A DNA stretch of 64,000 nt from Dyadobacter tibetensis Y620-1 (GTDB lineage Bacteria > Bacteroidota > Bacteroidia > Cytophagales > Spirosomataceae), in the NCBI RefSeq assembly GCF_000566685.1, contig NZ_AZQN01000002.1, forward strand, positions 62,001 through 126,000. The letters are read 5' to 3'. This document shows positions 18,706-28,246 of the stretch, piece by piece. Every line of letters starts with the position of its first letter. Position 1 is the stretch's first letter. The position numbers and the translations under genes were made by a program. The notes beneath the pieces were generated by a model. The model made no database searches. It had not been told where the DNA came from and saw nothing but the letters and a program-made list of their open reading frames with translations.

Positions 18706-19776
18706 TTAATCTTTCAATTTAGATTCCAGTAGGCTTATCTCCTTTTGAACCCGGTCAAGCAGACCATGCTCACTAAGCCATGTATCGTCAAAGTAAGTGT
18801 TAAGGTATCGCTCACCTGAGTCGCAAATCAAAGAGACGATAGAACCTTTTTTCCCTTCAGTTTTCATTTGTTGAGCCAAGGCCATCACTCCACAAAAATT
18901 TGTTCCTGTGGATCCACCTACCCGTCTGTTAAGCAACTTTGAAAGGACACGCATGGCAGCAAACCCGGCGCAGTCGGGTATGCATAGCATATGGTCTACA
19001 ATAGACGGAATAAAAGAGGGCTCAACCCGGGGTCGTCCGATCCCCTCTACCCTGGATCCTCTTTCGGAAGTTACCTGATCATCACCAGATTTCCAGTAAG
19101 GATAAAATACGGAATTTTCCGGATCCACCACGCAAAGCTGGCAATCGTAGCGCTCATAGCGTACAAATCGCCCGATAGTGGCGGAGGTCCCACCGGTTCC
19201 AGCCCCCACTACAATCCAGGAAGGGATGGGGTAACGCTCTCTTTCCATCTGTCGAAAGATCGACTCCGCAATATTATTATTACCCCTCCAGTCAGTCGCA
19301 CGCTCTGCAAAGGTAAACTGATCCATAAAATGACCTTGCTGTTCATCCGCTATGCGCCTGGAAACGGAATATACTTCGGAAGGATGGTCTACAAAATGGC
19401 AACTGCCTCCATAGAACTCTATAGCCTGAACTTTGTCGGTACTCGTTGACCGAGGCATTACGGCAATAAATGGCAGCCCTAATAGCTGAGCAAAATAGGC
19501 TTCTGAGACTGCAGTTGATCCGCTGGAAGCCTCAATAATCGGCGTATTCTCCGCTATCCATCCATTGCAAAGGGCGTAAAGAAACAGAGAACGCGCCAGA
19601 CGATGCTTGAGACTACCAGAGGGATGGGTAGACTCATCTTTAAAGTAAAAATCTATATCTGGAAAGGACGGCAAGTTAAGTAAGATCAGATGTGTGTCTG
19701 CCGACCTTTGGTAGTCTGCCTCAATGATACCTACGGCAGAAGCCACCCAGTCGCGACCATGCTGGTTATAATTCAT
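18706..19776 (-). CDS. PLP-dependent cysteine synthase-family enzyme, Cds1-like
   Basis: A 356-residue fold-type II PLP enzyme. The PLP lysine is in [11 protein letters not shown] near residue 55; the serine/glycine-rich [22 protein letters not shown] segment binds substrate carboxylate; [13 protein letters not shown] binds the PLP phosphate. The middle [12 protein letters not shown] and [18 protein letters not shown] segments resemble actinobacterial Cds1 (L-cysteine desulfhydrase, which releases H2S) more than CysK or CysM. O-acetylserine sulfhydrylase activity remains possible. There are 27 bp to the NFACT gene, but no functional link is evident. Confidence 0.8.
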   Translation of the reverse strand: MNYNQHGRDWVASAVGIIEADYQRSADTHLILLNLPSFPDIDFYFKDESTHPSGSLKHRLARSLFLYALCNGWIAENTPIIEASSGSTAVSEAYFAQLLGLPFIAVMPRSTSTDKVQAIEFYGGSCHFVDHPSEVYSVSRRIADEQQGHFMDQFTFAERATDWRGNNNIAESIFRQMERERYPIPSWIVVGAGTGGTSATIGRFVRYERYDCQLCVVDPENSVFYPYWKSGDDQVTSERGSRVEGIGRPRVEPSFIPSIVDHMLCIPDCAGFAAMRVLSKLLNRRVGGSTGTNFCGVMALAQQMKTEGKKGSIVSLICDSGERYLNTYFDDTWLSEHGLLDRVQKEISLLESKLKD

Positions 19777-20039
19777 ATAAGTTGATGATAAATAAAGATG
19801 GAAAGGGGATCAAACCAATCTTCTGGCAATTTAACGGAATTGATGCATAACTTATGCTATTTGCCTCCATATTATTGATAGTGGAAAGGTACTGCTAAGG
19901 ATAGTTTGTAATAAACCATCCTGACCGATGTAACCACTTTACTTAATCTTTCCTTGAAATTTAATTTTTCTACAGTTCAATTTTACTATATTGATGCCGA
20001 AACTGAATATTGACTACCTAATTTGACACTAAATAAACG

Positions 20040-20858
20040 ATGTTACAAGCTAGAAATCTGTATTTCGCTATTGCCATTGCCCTTGGTTGCAACCTGTTAT
20101 TTTCCTGTAATACCAGCAATAAGCCAGATAGTGGCCTGGAGTCGGATTCCCTAACCAATCATATTGCCGACTCTTTGGAGATGGATTCGCGTACCCGGGA
20201 CAGATTGCTGTATTTTGCAACCTTAGACTCGGTATATCAATCTAACCCCCGCAATGTATTATCAGCCCTGTTACTGGGGAATGAAAGGGCGAGTCAGAAA
20301 ACCGATTTTGTCCTCAAATCCCAGGAGACCATTCCGGACACGGCACTTCGTCGCAAGCCTTTTCTGATATTAACAGATATCGATATGCCCAAATCGCTTG
20401 AAAAGATATTCGATCTGAATGAGTCGATGTTTATGCAGGTTTCCAGTCCGGCCGGACTGACCAATCCTAAGCAGATGGCGGTAATGGAGTATGCCGTCCA
20501 ATATGCAGGCACCAAGGTCATTTTGATTCTGGCCCATAACAACAGCAGAATTATAGGTGCCGCTTGTGATAATGTTCAAACTGGGCTCTTCCCGTATATT
20601 ACCAAGGAGCTTCAGAATGCGATGACTACCGCTCAGGAATTTGCCGATCGGTCGTCAGCAAACAAGGATTTTGTTAATCATGTCGCTCAAAACCAGGCTC
20701 AAATCTCACTCAATCTAATATTAGCCCAGAGTCCTCAACTTAAAAACTGGGTATCCGAAGGGAAAGTCATCATTAAAAGTGCGTATTATAATCATTCAAC
20801 AGGTGTCGTTTCCCTATTACAAGACAATAACCCACTCAATACTCTGACTAAAAACTAA
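20040..20858 (+). CDS. Beta-carbonic anhydrase-like lipoprotein without zinc cysteines
   Basis: A 272-residue lipoprotein: signal peptide with lipobox L-F-S-C23, a short linker, then a beta-carbonic anhydrase-like domain. Matching segments are AVMEYAVQYAGTKVILILAHNNS (the family's Q-Y-A-V-x-x-L-x-x-x-x-I-x-V-x-G-H-x-x-C region) and the C-terminal VNHVAQNQAQISLNLIL plus G-K-V-x-I-x-x-A-Y-Y-x-x-S-T-G-V-V. The zinc ligands are lost: the C-x-D-x-R motif is T112-D-I-D-M-P117, and the H-x-x-C motif is H166-N-N-S169. Known enzymes need both cysteines and the histidine, so hydratase activity is unlikely. It ends 5 bp before the CPA2 antiporter, so it may be a periplasmic or outer-membrane partner. 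Assignment is by visual alignment only. Confidence 0.65.
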   Translation: MLQARNLYFAIAIALGCNLLFSCNTSNKPDSGLESDSLTNHIADSLEMDSRTRDRLLYFATLDSVYQSNPRNVLSALLLGNERASQKTDFVLKSQETIPDTALRRKPFLILTDIDMPKSLEKIFDLNESMFMQVSSPAGLTNPKQMAVMEYAVQYAGTKVILILAHNNSRIIGAACDNVQTGLFPYITKELQNAMTTAQEFADRSSANKDFVNHVAQNQAQISLNLILAQSPQLKNWVSEGKVIIKSAYYNHSTGVVSLLQDNNPLNTLTKN

Positions 20859-20863
20859 AACGT

Positions 20864-23035
20864 ATGGCTTTGCTTTTAAATGCGGAGGGCATGTTTCAAC
20901 TCCCTCTTAGCAATCCAGTACTGATATTTTCATTGGTTCTGTTTATTATACTTTTTGTACCCCTCCTTCTCAACAAGCTTAGAATCCCCTACGTTATAGG
21001 CCTCATCCTAGCTGGAGTGGTAATAGGAGAACATGGAGCTAATCTGCTTCGTCGCGATAGTAGCATCGTACTGTTCGGTACGGTAGGCCTTATCTATATC
21101 ATGTTTTTGGCGGCATTGGAAATAGACATGAAAGAGTTCAAGAAAAACAGCTCGAAGAGTCTGGTTTTCGGAATTTTCACCTTCCTTGTCCCTATGATTG
21201 TGGCCACGCCAGCGGCACGTTACTTATTGGATTTCAGCTGGATGTCCAGTATCTTATTTGCCAGTATGTTAGCCTCACATACCCTCATTGCCTACCCTGT
21301 GGCCGCACGCTTCAATGTTCATAAGATCATGTCAGCGACCATTGCTGTTGGAGGAACAATCATCACCGATATCCTTTCACTTTTAGTTTTGGCGGTAATT
21401 GCAAAAATGAGCCAAGGCGATATTACTCAGGCCTTCTGGGTACAGCTGAGCATTTCCGTAGTTATTTTCGCCCTGATCGTTTGGTTTATATTTCCCATCA
21501 TAGCTCGGTGGTTTTTCAAACGCTTCGACGATAATATCAGCCAGTATATCTTTGTTTTGGCAATGGTTTTCCTCGGCGCATTCCTTGCCGAACTGGCAGG
21601 AATTGAAGCTATCATTGGAGCCTTCCTGGCCGGGCTGGCACTTAATCGGCTAATACCACACCACTCTCCCTTGATGAACCGCATCGATTTTGTGGGCAAT
21701 GCCCTATTCATTCCCTTCTTCTTGATCGGAGTAGGGATGCTGGTCGATTTGAAAGTCCTTTTTAAAAGCCTGGATTCCCTTAAAGTAGCTGGGGTAATGA
21801 CTGCGGCCGCCTTATTGTCTAAATGGCTGGCCGCCTTTATAACCCAGAAAATTTATAAAATGAACGCCCATGAACGAACCCTTATATTTGGCCTTAGCTC
21901 TGCCAGGGCAGCTGCTACTCTGGCTACTGTATTGGTAGGATATAATATTATCCTGGGGCAGAATGAATTAGGGGAGCCCCTGCGTCTACTCAATGAAGAT
22001 GTGCTGAACGGATGTTTGATCATGATCTTAATTACTTGTTCCGTGTCTTCGGTGGCAACAGCCAAGGCATCGGCTAAACTGGCTCAGGAACGAGACAAAG
22101 GGAAGAAAGACAGTACGGATAAGGACACGAGAAACATCCTGATCGCCGCTTCCAAGGCGGAAACTATAGATCCGATGACAGAACTCGCTTTACTGATGCA
22201 GCCCAGAAAGTTGGAACAGAATATATATGTACTTTCGGTGATCAGCTCTGACACGGACGATCGGGAGGCCGAAGAACGTAGGCTGAAAGCCTACCAAGAT
22301 CGAATGGTCGCCACCGCTGCCGCTACAGATGTTATCCTGAATACACTTATCCGTTATGATGTCAATTTCGTATCGGGCATACAGCACACCTTAGAGGAGA
22401 AGAGAATTCATGAGGTGATCATCGGCCAGGACAAAAGCAAATATGATGGCTATTCGGCCACCGGGATTAAATCGCAGCGCCTACTCGACCGCTGTTCCCA
22501 GATCATATACCTGATACATGGGGTTCAGCCTCTGAACACTCTGCATAATATGACCGTTGTTTGTCCTGATCAGGCCGACCTGGAACCCTCGTTTATTATA
22601 TTGATGGAGCGAATTACCACTATAGCCCAGCAGCTTAACTGTGACATACATTATTATAGTACTTCCAGAACCCTCGAAGCCGTTAAACGTCTGAATGAAA
22701 GAATGAAAGGTCCTGAGGCTATATATACAGAATTTGAGAACTGGAATGACTTCCTGATACTTTCCAGAGAAGTGAAGGCTGAAGACTTTTTTGTAATTAT
22801 GTCGGCCAGGCCTGGAAATGTTAGTTACCACGCTGGTCTGGAAGAGGTGCCCCGACACCTGGCAAAATATTTTGGCAAATACAATTATTTGTTAATGTAC
22901 CCCGATCAACGCTCTGATTTCTCCCAGAGCCCTAGCCATGAGTTTGAAAGAACCGGAGAGTTCCTCCAACAAGGTATCACCCAGCTAGGTAAAACGGGGG
23001 ACAAATTAATTAAAAATATATTACGACCCGATTGA
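20864..23035 (+). CDS. CPA2-type cation:proton antiporter with C-terminal universal-stress-like domain
   Basis: A 723-residue protein. About residues 15-400 form a 12-13 helix Na+(K+)/H+ exchanger domain with LNKLRIPYVIGLILAGVVIGEHG at the start and a GIEAIIGAFLAGLALNRLIP segment in the middle. About 425-723 is a cytoplasmic region that resembles a universal stress protein (alpha/beta pattern, ending in a PxH-like Y-L-L-M-Y-P). It exchanges monovalent cations for protons; the C-terminal part may sense nucleotide or stress. It is probably co-transcribed with the carbonic-anhydrase-like lipoprotein 5 bp upstream. Start chosen as the first ATG; M10 or M13 are alternatives. Confidence 0.88.
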   Translation: MALLLNAEGMFQLPLSNPVLIFSLVLFIILFVPLLLNKLRIPYVIGLILAGVVIGEHGANLLRRDSSIVLFGTVGLIYIMFLAALEIDMKEFKKNSSKSLVFGIFTFLVPMIVATPAARYLLDFSWMSSILFASMLASHTLIAYPVAARFNVHKIMSATIAVGGTIITDILSLLVLAVIAKMSQGDITQAFWVQLSISVVIFALIVWFIFPIIARWFFKRFDDNISQYIFVLAMVFLGAFLAELAGIEAIIGAFLAGLALNRLIPHHSPLMNRIDFVGNALFIPFFLIGVGMLVDLKVLFKSLDSLKVAGVMTAAALLSKWLAAFITQKIYKMNAHERTLIFGLSSARAAATLATVLVGYNIILGQNELGEPLRLLNEDVLNGCLIMILITCSVSSVATAKASAKLAQERDKGKKDSTDKDTRNILIAASKAETIDPMTELALLMQPRKLEQNIYVLSVISSDTDDREAEERRLKAYQDRMVATAAATDVILNTLIRYDVNFVSGIQHTLEEKRIHEVIIGQDKSKYDGYSATGIKSQRLLDRCSQIIYLIHGVQPLNTLHNMTVVCPDQADLEPSFIILMERITTIAQQLNCDIHYYSTSRTLEAVKRLNERMKGPEAIYTEFENWNDFLILSREVKAEDFFVIMSARPGNVSYHAGLEEVPRHLAKYFGKYNYLLMYPDQRSDFSQSPSHEFERTGEFLQQGITQLGKTGDKLIKNILRPD

Positions 23036-23193
23036 GCAGCCTCTGCCATGGGGCTGTGGGAAGGTTTATTATTCGTATGAATATGAGCGGGGATGCGCCC
23101 AGGTCGAAAGCCAAGGGCCTATTGCCGCTCATTTCTATGATGCCCCCCATGGAGTTGTGGGCTGGATAAAGCAGTTTCGGCCGGGTTAAACTG

Positions 23194-23955
23194 TTACAGG
23201 ACGATTTCCATACCATCGTATCCAAGGCGTACATTTGAAGGGAGTTCCTTTTCCACTTCGGCATGTAGCCCTAGCTTATGGCTCATATGGGTGAGGTAGA
23301 CCTGTGGAATTTCTAACTTTTCTATCAATGCCAAAGACTGGGATAGGGTAAAATGAGAAAGATGAGGCTGTTTTTGAAGGGTGTCCAGTACCAGGACTTT
23401 GGCCCCCTTTATTTTCTCCTGTTCGGCTTCAGAGATAAAATTAACGTCGGTAATATAGCAGAAGTCCGCTATGCGGAAGCCAAAAACAGGGAGCTGGTGA
23501 TGCATGACCTCGATGGGCGTTATGGTCACTTGCTGAATGGCGAATGCTTTGTTCTGAATGGGATGGGTTTCGAACTGTGGTACTCCCGGGTAGCGATATT
23601 CGGAGAAGGCGTAGGCGAATTCGGTACGTATCTGATCGAGGACCGTCTGCCGCCCGTACAGTGGTATATCCATACCCTGCAAATGATTGAAGGCCCTGGC
23701 ATCGTCCAGACCCGCCGTATGATCCTTATGCTGGTGAGTAAATAAAATGGCATCCAAATGTTTAACCCCCGCACGTAACATCTGTTGCCTAAAGTCGGGT
23801 CCGCTGTCTACTACCAGCGATACGCCTTGGTATTGTATCCATACAGAGACTCGGAGCCGTTTATCCCTTGGATCCTTGGACTGACAAACGGCACACTCGC
23901 AGGCGATAACGGGTATCCCCTGCGAAGTGCCTGTTCCTAATAGGGTAACCTTCAT
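23194..23955 (-). CDS. MBL-fold metallohydrolase, PhnP-like phosphodiesterase
   Basis: A 253-residue metallo-beta-lactamase-fold protein. The metal motif H74-x-H76-x-D78-H79 is present, as are the later D (YITDVNF) and H (YLTHMSH) ligands. The N-terminal C19-x-C21-x-x-C24 cluster is the structural zinc site typical of PhnP and related phosphoribosyl cyclic phosphodiesterases. No other phn genes are near, so the natural substrate is probably a cyclic phosphodiester of another origin. The response regulator gene lies 11 bp upstream on the same strand, so the two are likely co-transcribed. Confidence 0.88.
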   Translation of the reverse strand: MKVTLLGTGTSQGIPVIACECAVCQSKDPRDKRLRVSVWIQYQGVSLVVDSGPDFRQQMLRAGVKHLDAILFTHQHKDHTAGLDDARAFNHLQGMDIPLYGRQTVLDQIRTEFAYAFSEYRYPGVPQFETHPIQNKAFAIQQVTITPIEVMHHQLPVFGFRIADFCYITDVNFISEAEQEKIKGAKVLVLDTLQKQPHLSHFTLSQSLALIEKLEIPQVYLTHMSHKLGLHAEVEKELPSNVRLGYDGMEIVL

Positions 23956-23966
23956 GCAACCGCTAC

Positions 23967-24344
23967 TTATTCTGTCAAATGAGCCACTACCTCTACCAAG
24001 CGGTCGAAGTTCAGAGGTTTCATTAATGCGTCGTCGAAGCCAGCCTCTTTAAAGTCTTCTTCTGAATAATTTTTTGCGTTTCCAGTGATGGCTACAATAG
24101 GAGTTTTGGCCTTTTTGGTATCGGACAGTCCACGAATGGCACGGGCACATTCCATACCATCCATAATGGGCATATTAATATCCAATAGAATAATATCGAA
24201 ATCTTCTTTTTCCAATAATTGTAAGACCTGCTCTCCGTTTTTCACTGAAGTGATTTCGTAGTGCTGAAATTCAAGAATCTTCCTTGCCAGGTTTTGTATT
24301 ACGGAACTATCTTCGGCAATGAGAACGCGTTTTGTGTAGGACAT
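23967..24344 (-). CDS. Single-domain response regulator (CheY-like)
   Basis: A 125-residue receiver domain with no output domain. It has the acidic pair E11-D12, the phosphorylated D55 in ILLDINMP, a Thr in VAITG and the conserved Lys in LMKPL. It must act through protein contacts, as a phosphate sink or as a switch. No histidine kinase is adjacent. It precedes the MBL hydrolase by 11 bp. Confidence 0.93.
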   Translation of the reverse strand: MSYTKRVLIAEDSSVIQNLARKILEFQHYEITSVKNGEQVLQLLEKEDFDIILLDINMPIMDGMECARAIRGLSDTKKAKTPIVAITGNAKNYSEEDFKEAGFDDALMKPLNFDRLVEVVAHLTE

Positions 24345-24493
24345 ATGTAGAATCAGGTATTGGTTTTAAATATTTGCCGGCTCAATTTAAAGATAATTCA
24401 TTCAACTACCCAAATCGATGACACTTCTGGATCAAAATTAGGACAAAAAAGTAAATAAATTATCTATTGCTTCCCAAACCTCGAATTGAAATG

Positions 24494-24501
24494 TAAGTTT
24501 G
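24494..24501 (+). promoter_or_regulatory. Candidate -7 box for the DUF1684 gene
   Basis: TAAGTTTG matches TAnnTTTG; a TTG lies at 24467-24469, 24 bp upstream, slightly beyond the usual 17-23. A TTG that could be read as a start (24499-24501) falls inside this box, which favours the ATG at 24532. Confidence 0.35.
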
Positions 24502-24531
24502 CAAAAAATCAATGCCTATTTAATCCTCATT

Positions 24532-25188
24532 ATGTTTAAAAATAAACTCATCCGCTACAGCACTATAGCCATGTTGCTAGCCATATTGGCCTTCTTTTTC
24601 GTAGAGAATTTCACATCTCCCAAAAGCGGAGACCCCACCGATGAGCTGATTGCAACCAACCCAGCCGCCTATATCGACGAAGTGATGAAGAAAAGAGCCG
24701 CTAAAGACGAACTCTTCCGCTCAGGAGAAGACTCTCCTATAGAAGATAAGGAGGCCTTTCATGGGATTCATTATTTTAAAGTTAACCCTGAATATCGGGT
24801 AAAAGCCAATATTTTGCCATACACTGGTGACGATAGAATTCTCAAAATTAAATATACCGACGGTACCGAAGATGAATATGAGCGTTATGGATATGCTCAA
24901 TTCCAGATCAACGGCCAGGATCTTAGGCTTTTGCTTTTAAAGAACGAGGGCTCATTATCTATTCTCTTCCGGGACGAAACTAGCGGAAAAGAGACCTACG
25001 GAGGTGGCAGATACCTGGACTACCCTATTACCGATGTAAAAAATAACGTTCTGACCATCGATTTTAACGAGGCCTATAATCCTTATTGTGCCTATCAGGA
25101 AAGTTATGCCTGCCCTGTACCACCTAAGGAGAACACCTTGCCCATAGCCATATTTGCCGGGGAGCAATATGAAGCAGCCATGCATTAA
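24532..25188 (+). CDS. DUF1684 domain protein, membrane-anchored
   Basis: A 218-residue protein from the ATG at 24532. Residues about 10-27 form one membrane segment or uncleaved signal (YSTIAMLLAILAFFFVE). The rest is a DUF1684 domain with the hallmark GGRYLDYP and FNEAYNPYCAYQESYACPVPPKENTLPI segments, which carry conserved Asn, Tyr and Cys residues. Function of the family is unknown. An upstream in-frame TTG would add 11 residues but overlaps the promoter -7 box. Confidence 0.88.
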   Translation: MFKNKLIRYSTIAMLLAILAFFFVENFTSPKSGDPTDELIATNPAAYIDEVMKKRAAKDELFRSGEDSPIEDKEAFHGIHYFKVNPEYRVKANILPYTGDDRILKIKYTDGTEDEYERYGYAQFQINGQDLRLLLLKNEGSLSILFRDETSGKETYGGGRYLDYPITDVKNNVLTIDFNEAYNPYCAYQESYACPVPPKENTLPIAIFAGEQYEAAMH

Positions 25189-25245
25189 TCTCCCCCAGCA
25201 ATACTTTAGGCCTGGATGCGCTTTGCTAAAAACTATAGATCTCGC

Positions 25246-25280
25246 TTTGCATGGCTTTAAGGGTAGAATAGCTATTTTTG
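25246..25280 (+). promoter_or_regulatory. Candidate pheT promoter
   Basis: TTTG (25246-25249), a 23-bp spacer and TATTTTTG (25273-25280) fit the Bacteroidota pattern at the upper limit of spacing. The leader to the pheT ATG would be about 115 bp. Confidence 0.4.
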
Positions 25281-25398
25281 CAAAAAATTAAATAACAAAA
25301 AAAATTCAAGATAAATCGCTGCGACATTCTCCAGGTTGTGAAAGCACCTATAAAGAAATGCTCACAACGGCAGTACTCTGGCTTAGAAATATAAATTC

Positions 25399-27813
25399 AT
25401 GAAAATCTCATATAAGTGGTTAAAAGAATTCGTAGAGTTCACAGAATCACCAGAAGAAATAGGTAAAATATTGACCTCTACCGGCCTGGAGGTAGAAGGT
25501 ATCGAGGAAATTGAGTCCATTAAAGGCGGATTAAAAAATGTAGTAGTAGGAAAGGTATTGACCTGCGAAAAACATCCAGAGGCTGATCGTCTTAAATTAA
25601 CAACCGTGGACGTGGGAGGCCCTGCTCCCTTGTCTATCGTATGTGGGGCCCCAAATGTGGCCGCAGGACAAAAGGTGGTAGTGGCTACCATCGGAGCCGA
25701 ACTTTACCCTACCGGAAGTGAAAATGCCCTCGTAATTAAAAAGTCCAAAATCAGAGGTGCCGTTTCAGAAGGGATGATCTGCGCGGAAGACGAACTTGGT
25801 ATGGGGCAATCCCATGACGGAATATTGGTGCTAGATGCTGAGGCCAGTATAGGGACACCTGCCTCGGACTTTTTTGGAATTACATCAGACTTTCAGATCG
25901 AAATTGGCCTGACGCCTAACCGCGCCGATGCAGCTTCTCATCTGGGGGTAGCCCGGGACTTAAAGGCTGCCTTAGGCCTACCTTTAACCCTTCCAGATAT
26001 CAGTTCATTTACTATATCCGATCCTAGTGAACCAGTAGTAGTGAGCATAGAAAATGAAGAGGCTTGTCCCCGTTATGCAGGTTTGACCATTAAAGGTTTA
26101 CAAGTGGGTGATTCTCCGGCATGGCTGCAGCAGCGTCTGCAAACCATAGGGGTCCGAAGTATTAATAACATTGTTGATATTACCAACTATGTCCTACATG
26201 AGCTGGGCCAACCCTTACATGCCTTCGACCTGGCGGAGGTAAAAGGGAACCGTGTAATCGTAAAAACGGTGGACGACGGAACGGAGTTTGTTACTTTAGA
26301 TGAACAAACCCGTAAGCTCGCCGACCATGATCTTATGATCTGTAATGCGGAGCAGCCCATGTGTATTGCCGGAGTGTTCGGTGGATTCACCTCAGGGGTA
26401 TCACAGAAAACAACCGATATTTTCCTGGAATCGGCGTATTTCTCTCCTGCATGGATAAGGAAAACGGCTCAACACCATGGATTGAAAACCGACTCTTCAT
26501 TTCGTTTCGAGAGGGGTACGGATCCTAATATGCCAATTTTCGCCTTAAAACGTGCCGCCTTACTCATAACAGAAATTGCCGGAGGCAAGGTAAGTTCCGA
26601 AATTACGGACACCTATCCCCAGGTAATTGAAGATAGCCAGATCCCCGTATCCTATAGGAATATAGATCGACTCATAGGCAAAGCGCTGGGCGAAGACACC
26701 ATCCAGAATATCTTACGGGCACTGGACATAGAGGTAAAGGATGCAAACGGGGCTGGCTTTACGGCCATCGTGCCCCCCTATCGCGTCGATGTCCAACGAG
26801 AGGCAGACATAATTGAGGAAATTCTGAGGATATACGGTTTCGGGCAGGTAGAACTTTCTGAGGCATTGAGTTCCAGCTATATATCTGAGTTTCCCACCAA
26901 AGATCCGGAAAAATTAAAGAACAGAATTGCTGAACTCCTGGCGGCGACAGGATTTATTGAAACCATCAATAATTCTCTTACCAAGCCTGAATGGCAGGCT
27001 TCACTGGGTGAAAGCATGCCGGGAGAAGCAGTGCAGATCCTAAACTACCTGAGTGCCGACCTTTCCGTAATGCGACAGACCTTAATTTTTTCGGGTCTGG
27101 AAGTGGTAGCGCATAACGTTAACCGCCGTCAAAAAGATTTAAAGCTCTTTGAATTCGGGACCATATATTTCAAAAAAGGAGATAAAACCCATGAAAAAGA
27201 GCAGTTAGCATTGTTTTTGACTGGAGATGCCAAGGCGGAATCATGGATTGAACCCTCCCGAGCAGTGGCATTTCATGACCTTGCTGCTGTAGTAACGAAG
27301 GTGCTGGCGATGATGAAGGTGGCCCAGGTAGAGCAGCAGTCCGCCGATTCGGCGATCTTCCAATATGGATTGACCTACCTATTGAATAAGAAACCTCTGG
27401 TTAGCTTTGGCCTGGTAAAACCTGCCGTTGCAAAACTTGCAGATGTTAAGACAGCCGTATTCATGGCAGAATTTGACTGGGATTATCTTTTCAAGCAATA
27501 TGATAGCGCTGTGGCCTATAAGGAAGTTGCCAAATTTCCAGAAGTACGCCGTGACTTATCAGTGGTCGTAGATAAGCATGTTACTTTTGAGCAGCTTCAG
27601 CAGCTCGCTCGCCGGACCGAGAAGCAATTATTACGTTCAGTGAACGTTTTTGATGTTTATGAAGGTGCTAATCTAGGGGGCAGGAAATCGTACTCGATGA
27701 GCTTTATTTTACAAGACGAACAACAGACGCTTACAGATAAGGTGATCGATAAGACCATGCAACGATTTATATCGACCTTTGAAAGAGAGTTACAAGCCAC
27801 TATTCGGAAATAA
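25399..27813 (+). CDS. pheT: Phenylalanine--tRNA ligase beta subunit
   Basis: An 804-residue subunit of the alpha2-beta2 PheRS, which charges tRNA-Phe. Domains in order: N-terminal MKISYKWLKEFVE, the tRNA-binding EMAP-II-like domain (about 45-155) with C-x-x-H-P-x-A-D-R-L, the B3/B4 editing domain (about 210-390) with RSINNIVDITNYVLHELGQPLHAFD-type signature pieces, the B5 domain, the catalytic-like core, and the C-terminal ferredoxin-like anticodon-binding domain (FPEVRRDLSVVVD). pheS is not adjacent. Next come small coiled-coil and ZapA-like genes in the same orientation. Confidence 0.97.
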   Translation: MKISYKWLKEFVEFTESPEEIGKILTSTGLEVEGIEEIESIKGGLKNVVVGKVLTCEKHPEADRLKLTTVDVGGPAPLSIVCGAPNVAAGQKVVVATIGAELYPTGSENALVIKKSKIRGAVSEGMICAEDELGMGQSHDGILVLDAEASIGTPASDFFGITSDFQIEIGLTPNRADAASHLGVARDLKAALGLPLTLPDISSFTISDPSEPVVVSIENEEACPRYAGLTIKGLQVGDSPAWLQQRLQTIGVRSINNIVDITNYVLHELGQPLHAFDLAEVKGNRVIVKTVDDGTEFVTLDEQTRKLADHDLMICNAEQPMCIAGVFGGFTSGVSQKTTDIFLESAYFSPAWIRKTAQHHGLKTDSSFRFERGTDPNMPIFALKRAALLITEIAGGKVSSEITDTYPQVIEDSQIPVSYRNIDRLIGKALGEDTIQNILRALDIEVKDANGAGFTAIVPPYRVDVQREADIIEEILRIYGFGQVELSEALSSSYISEFPTKDPEKLKNRIAELLAATGFIETINNSLTKPEWQASLGESMPGEAVQILNYLSADLSVMRQTLIFSGLEVVAHNVNRRQKDLKLFEFGTIYFKKGDKTHEKEQLALFLTGDAKAESWIEPSRAVAFHDLAAVVTKVLAMMKVAQVEQQSADSAIFQYGLTYLLNKKPLVSFGLVKPAVAKLADVKTAVFMAEFDWDYLFKQYDSAVAYKEVAKFPEVRRDLSVVVDKHVTFEQLQQLARRTEKQLLRSVNVFDVYEGANLGGRKSYSMSFILQDEQQTLTDKVIDKTMQRFISTFERELQATIRK

Positions 27814-27901
27814 TCCTACATTATAAAGGTCTTGCTTTATACGGTAGGCTTCGACTTGACTGGGGAATATTTAAGCTTAAATTACAACCATTATGTAGGT
27901 C

Positions 27902-28246
27902 ATGGATCCAACTCGAGCACGCATACTTGAAAAGAAATTGTCAGAATTTGAAAAGAAACTGGCCATTTTAATCAATATAAAAGAAAAACTGGATTGGACT
28001 GTAAATGAACTACAAAGGGAAAATGAAGGCTTACGAAAGGAGAACCTTAAGTTAACAGAAGAAACAAAAAATTTAAAGAAAAAATACAGTACTTTAGAAA
28101 AAGACTTTAATAAGTCTAAAAGTTTCGCTAAAATTGTCACCAGTAAACTGACACCAACAGCCGGTATGGCCGATCTGAAAGCAACAGTTGAACAATATAT
28201 AGAAGAGATAGATAAGTGCATATTAATGCTTGAAGATACCTTATGA
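27902..28246 (+). CDS. Small coiled-coil protein upstream of zapA-like gene
   Basis: A 114-residue, highly charged protein. Residues about 8-85 form a continuous heptad coiled coil, ending in a helical tail (MADLKATVEQYIEEIDKCILMLEDTL). It has no membrane segment. Its stop overlaps the start of the next gene by 4 bp (ATGA), so the two are translationally coupled. A coiled coil next to a ZapA-like protein recalls ZapB, which bridges ZapA and the division machinery, but ZapB is shorter and this link is inferred from context only. Confidence 0.78.
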   Translation: MDPTRARILEKKLSEFEKKLAILINIKEKLDWTVNELQRENEGLRKENLKLTEETKNLKKKYSTLEKDFNKSKSFAKIVTSKLTPTAGMADLKATVEQYIEEIDKCILMLEDTL

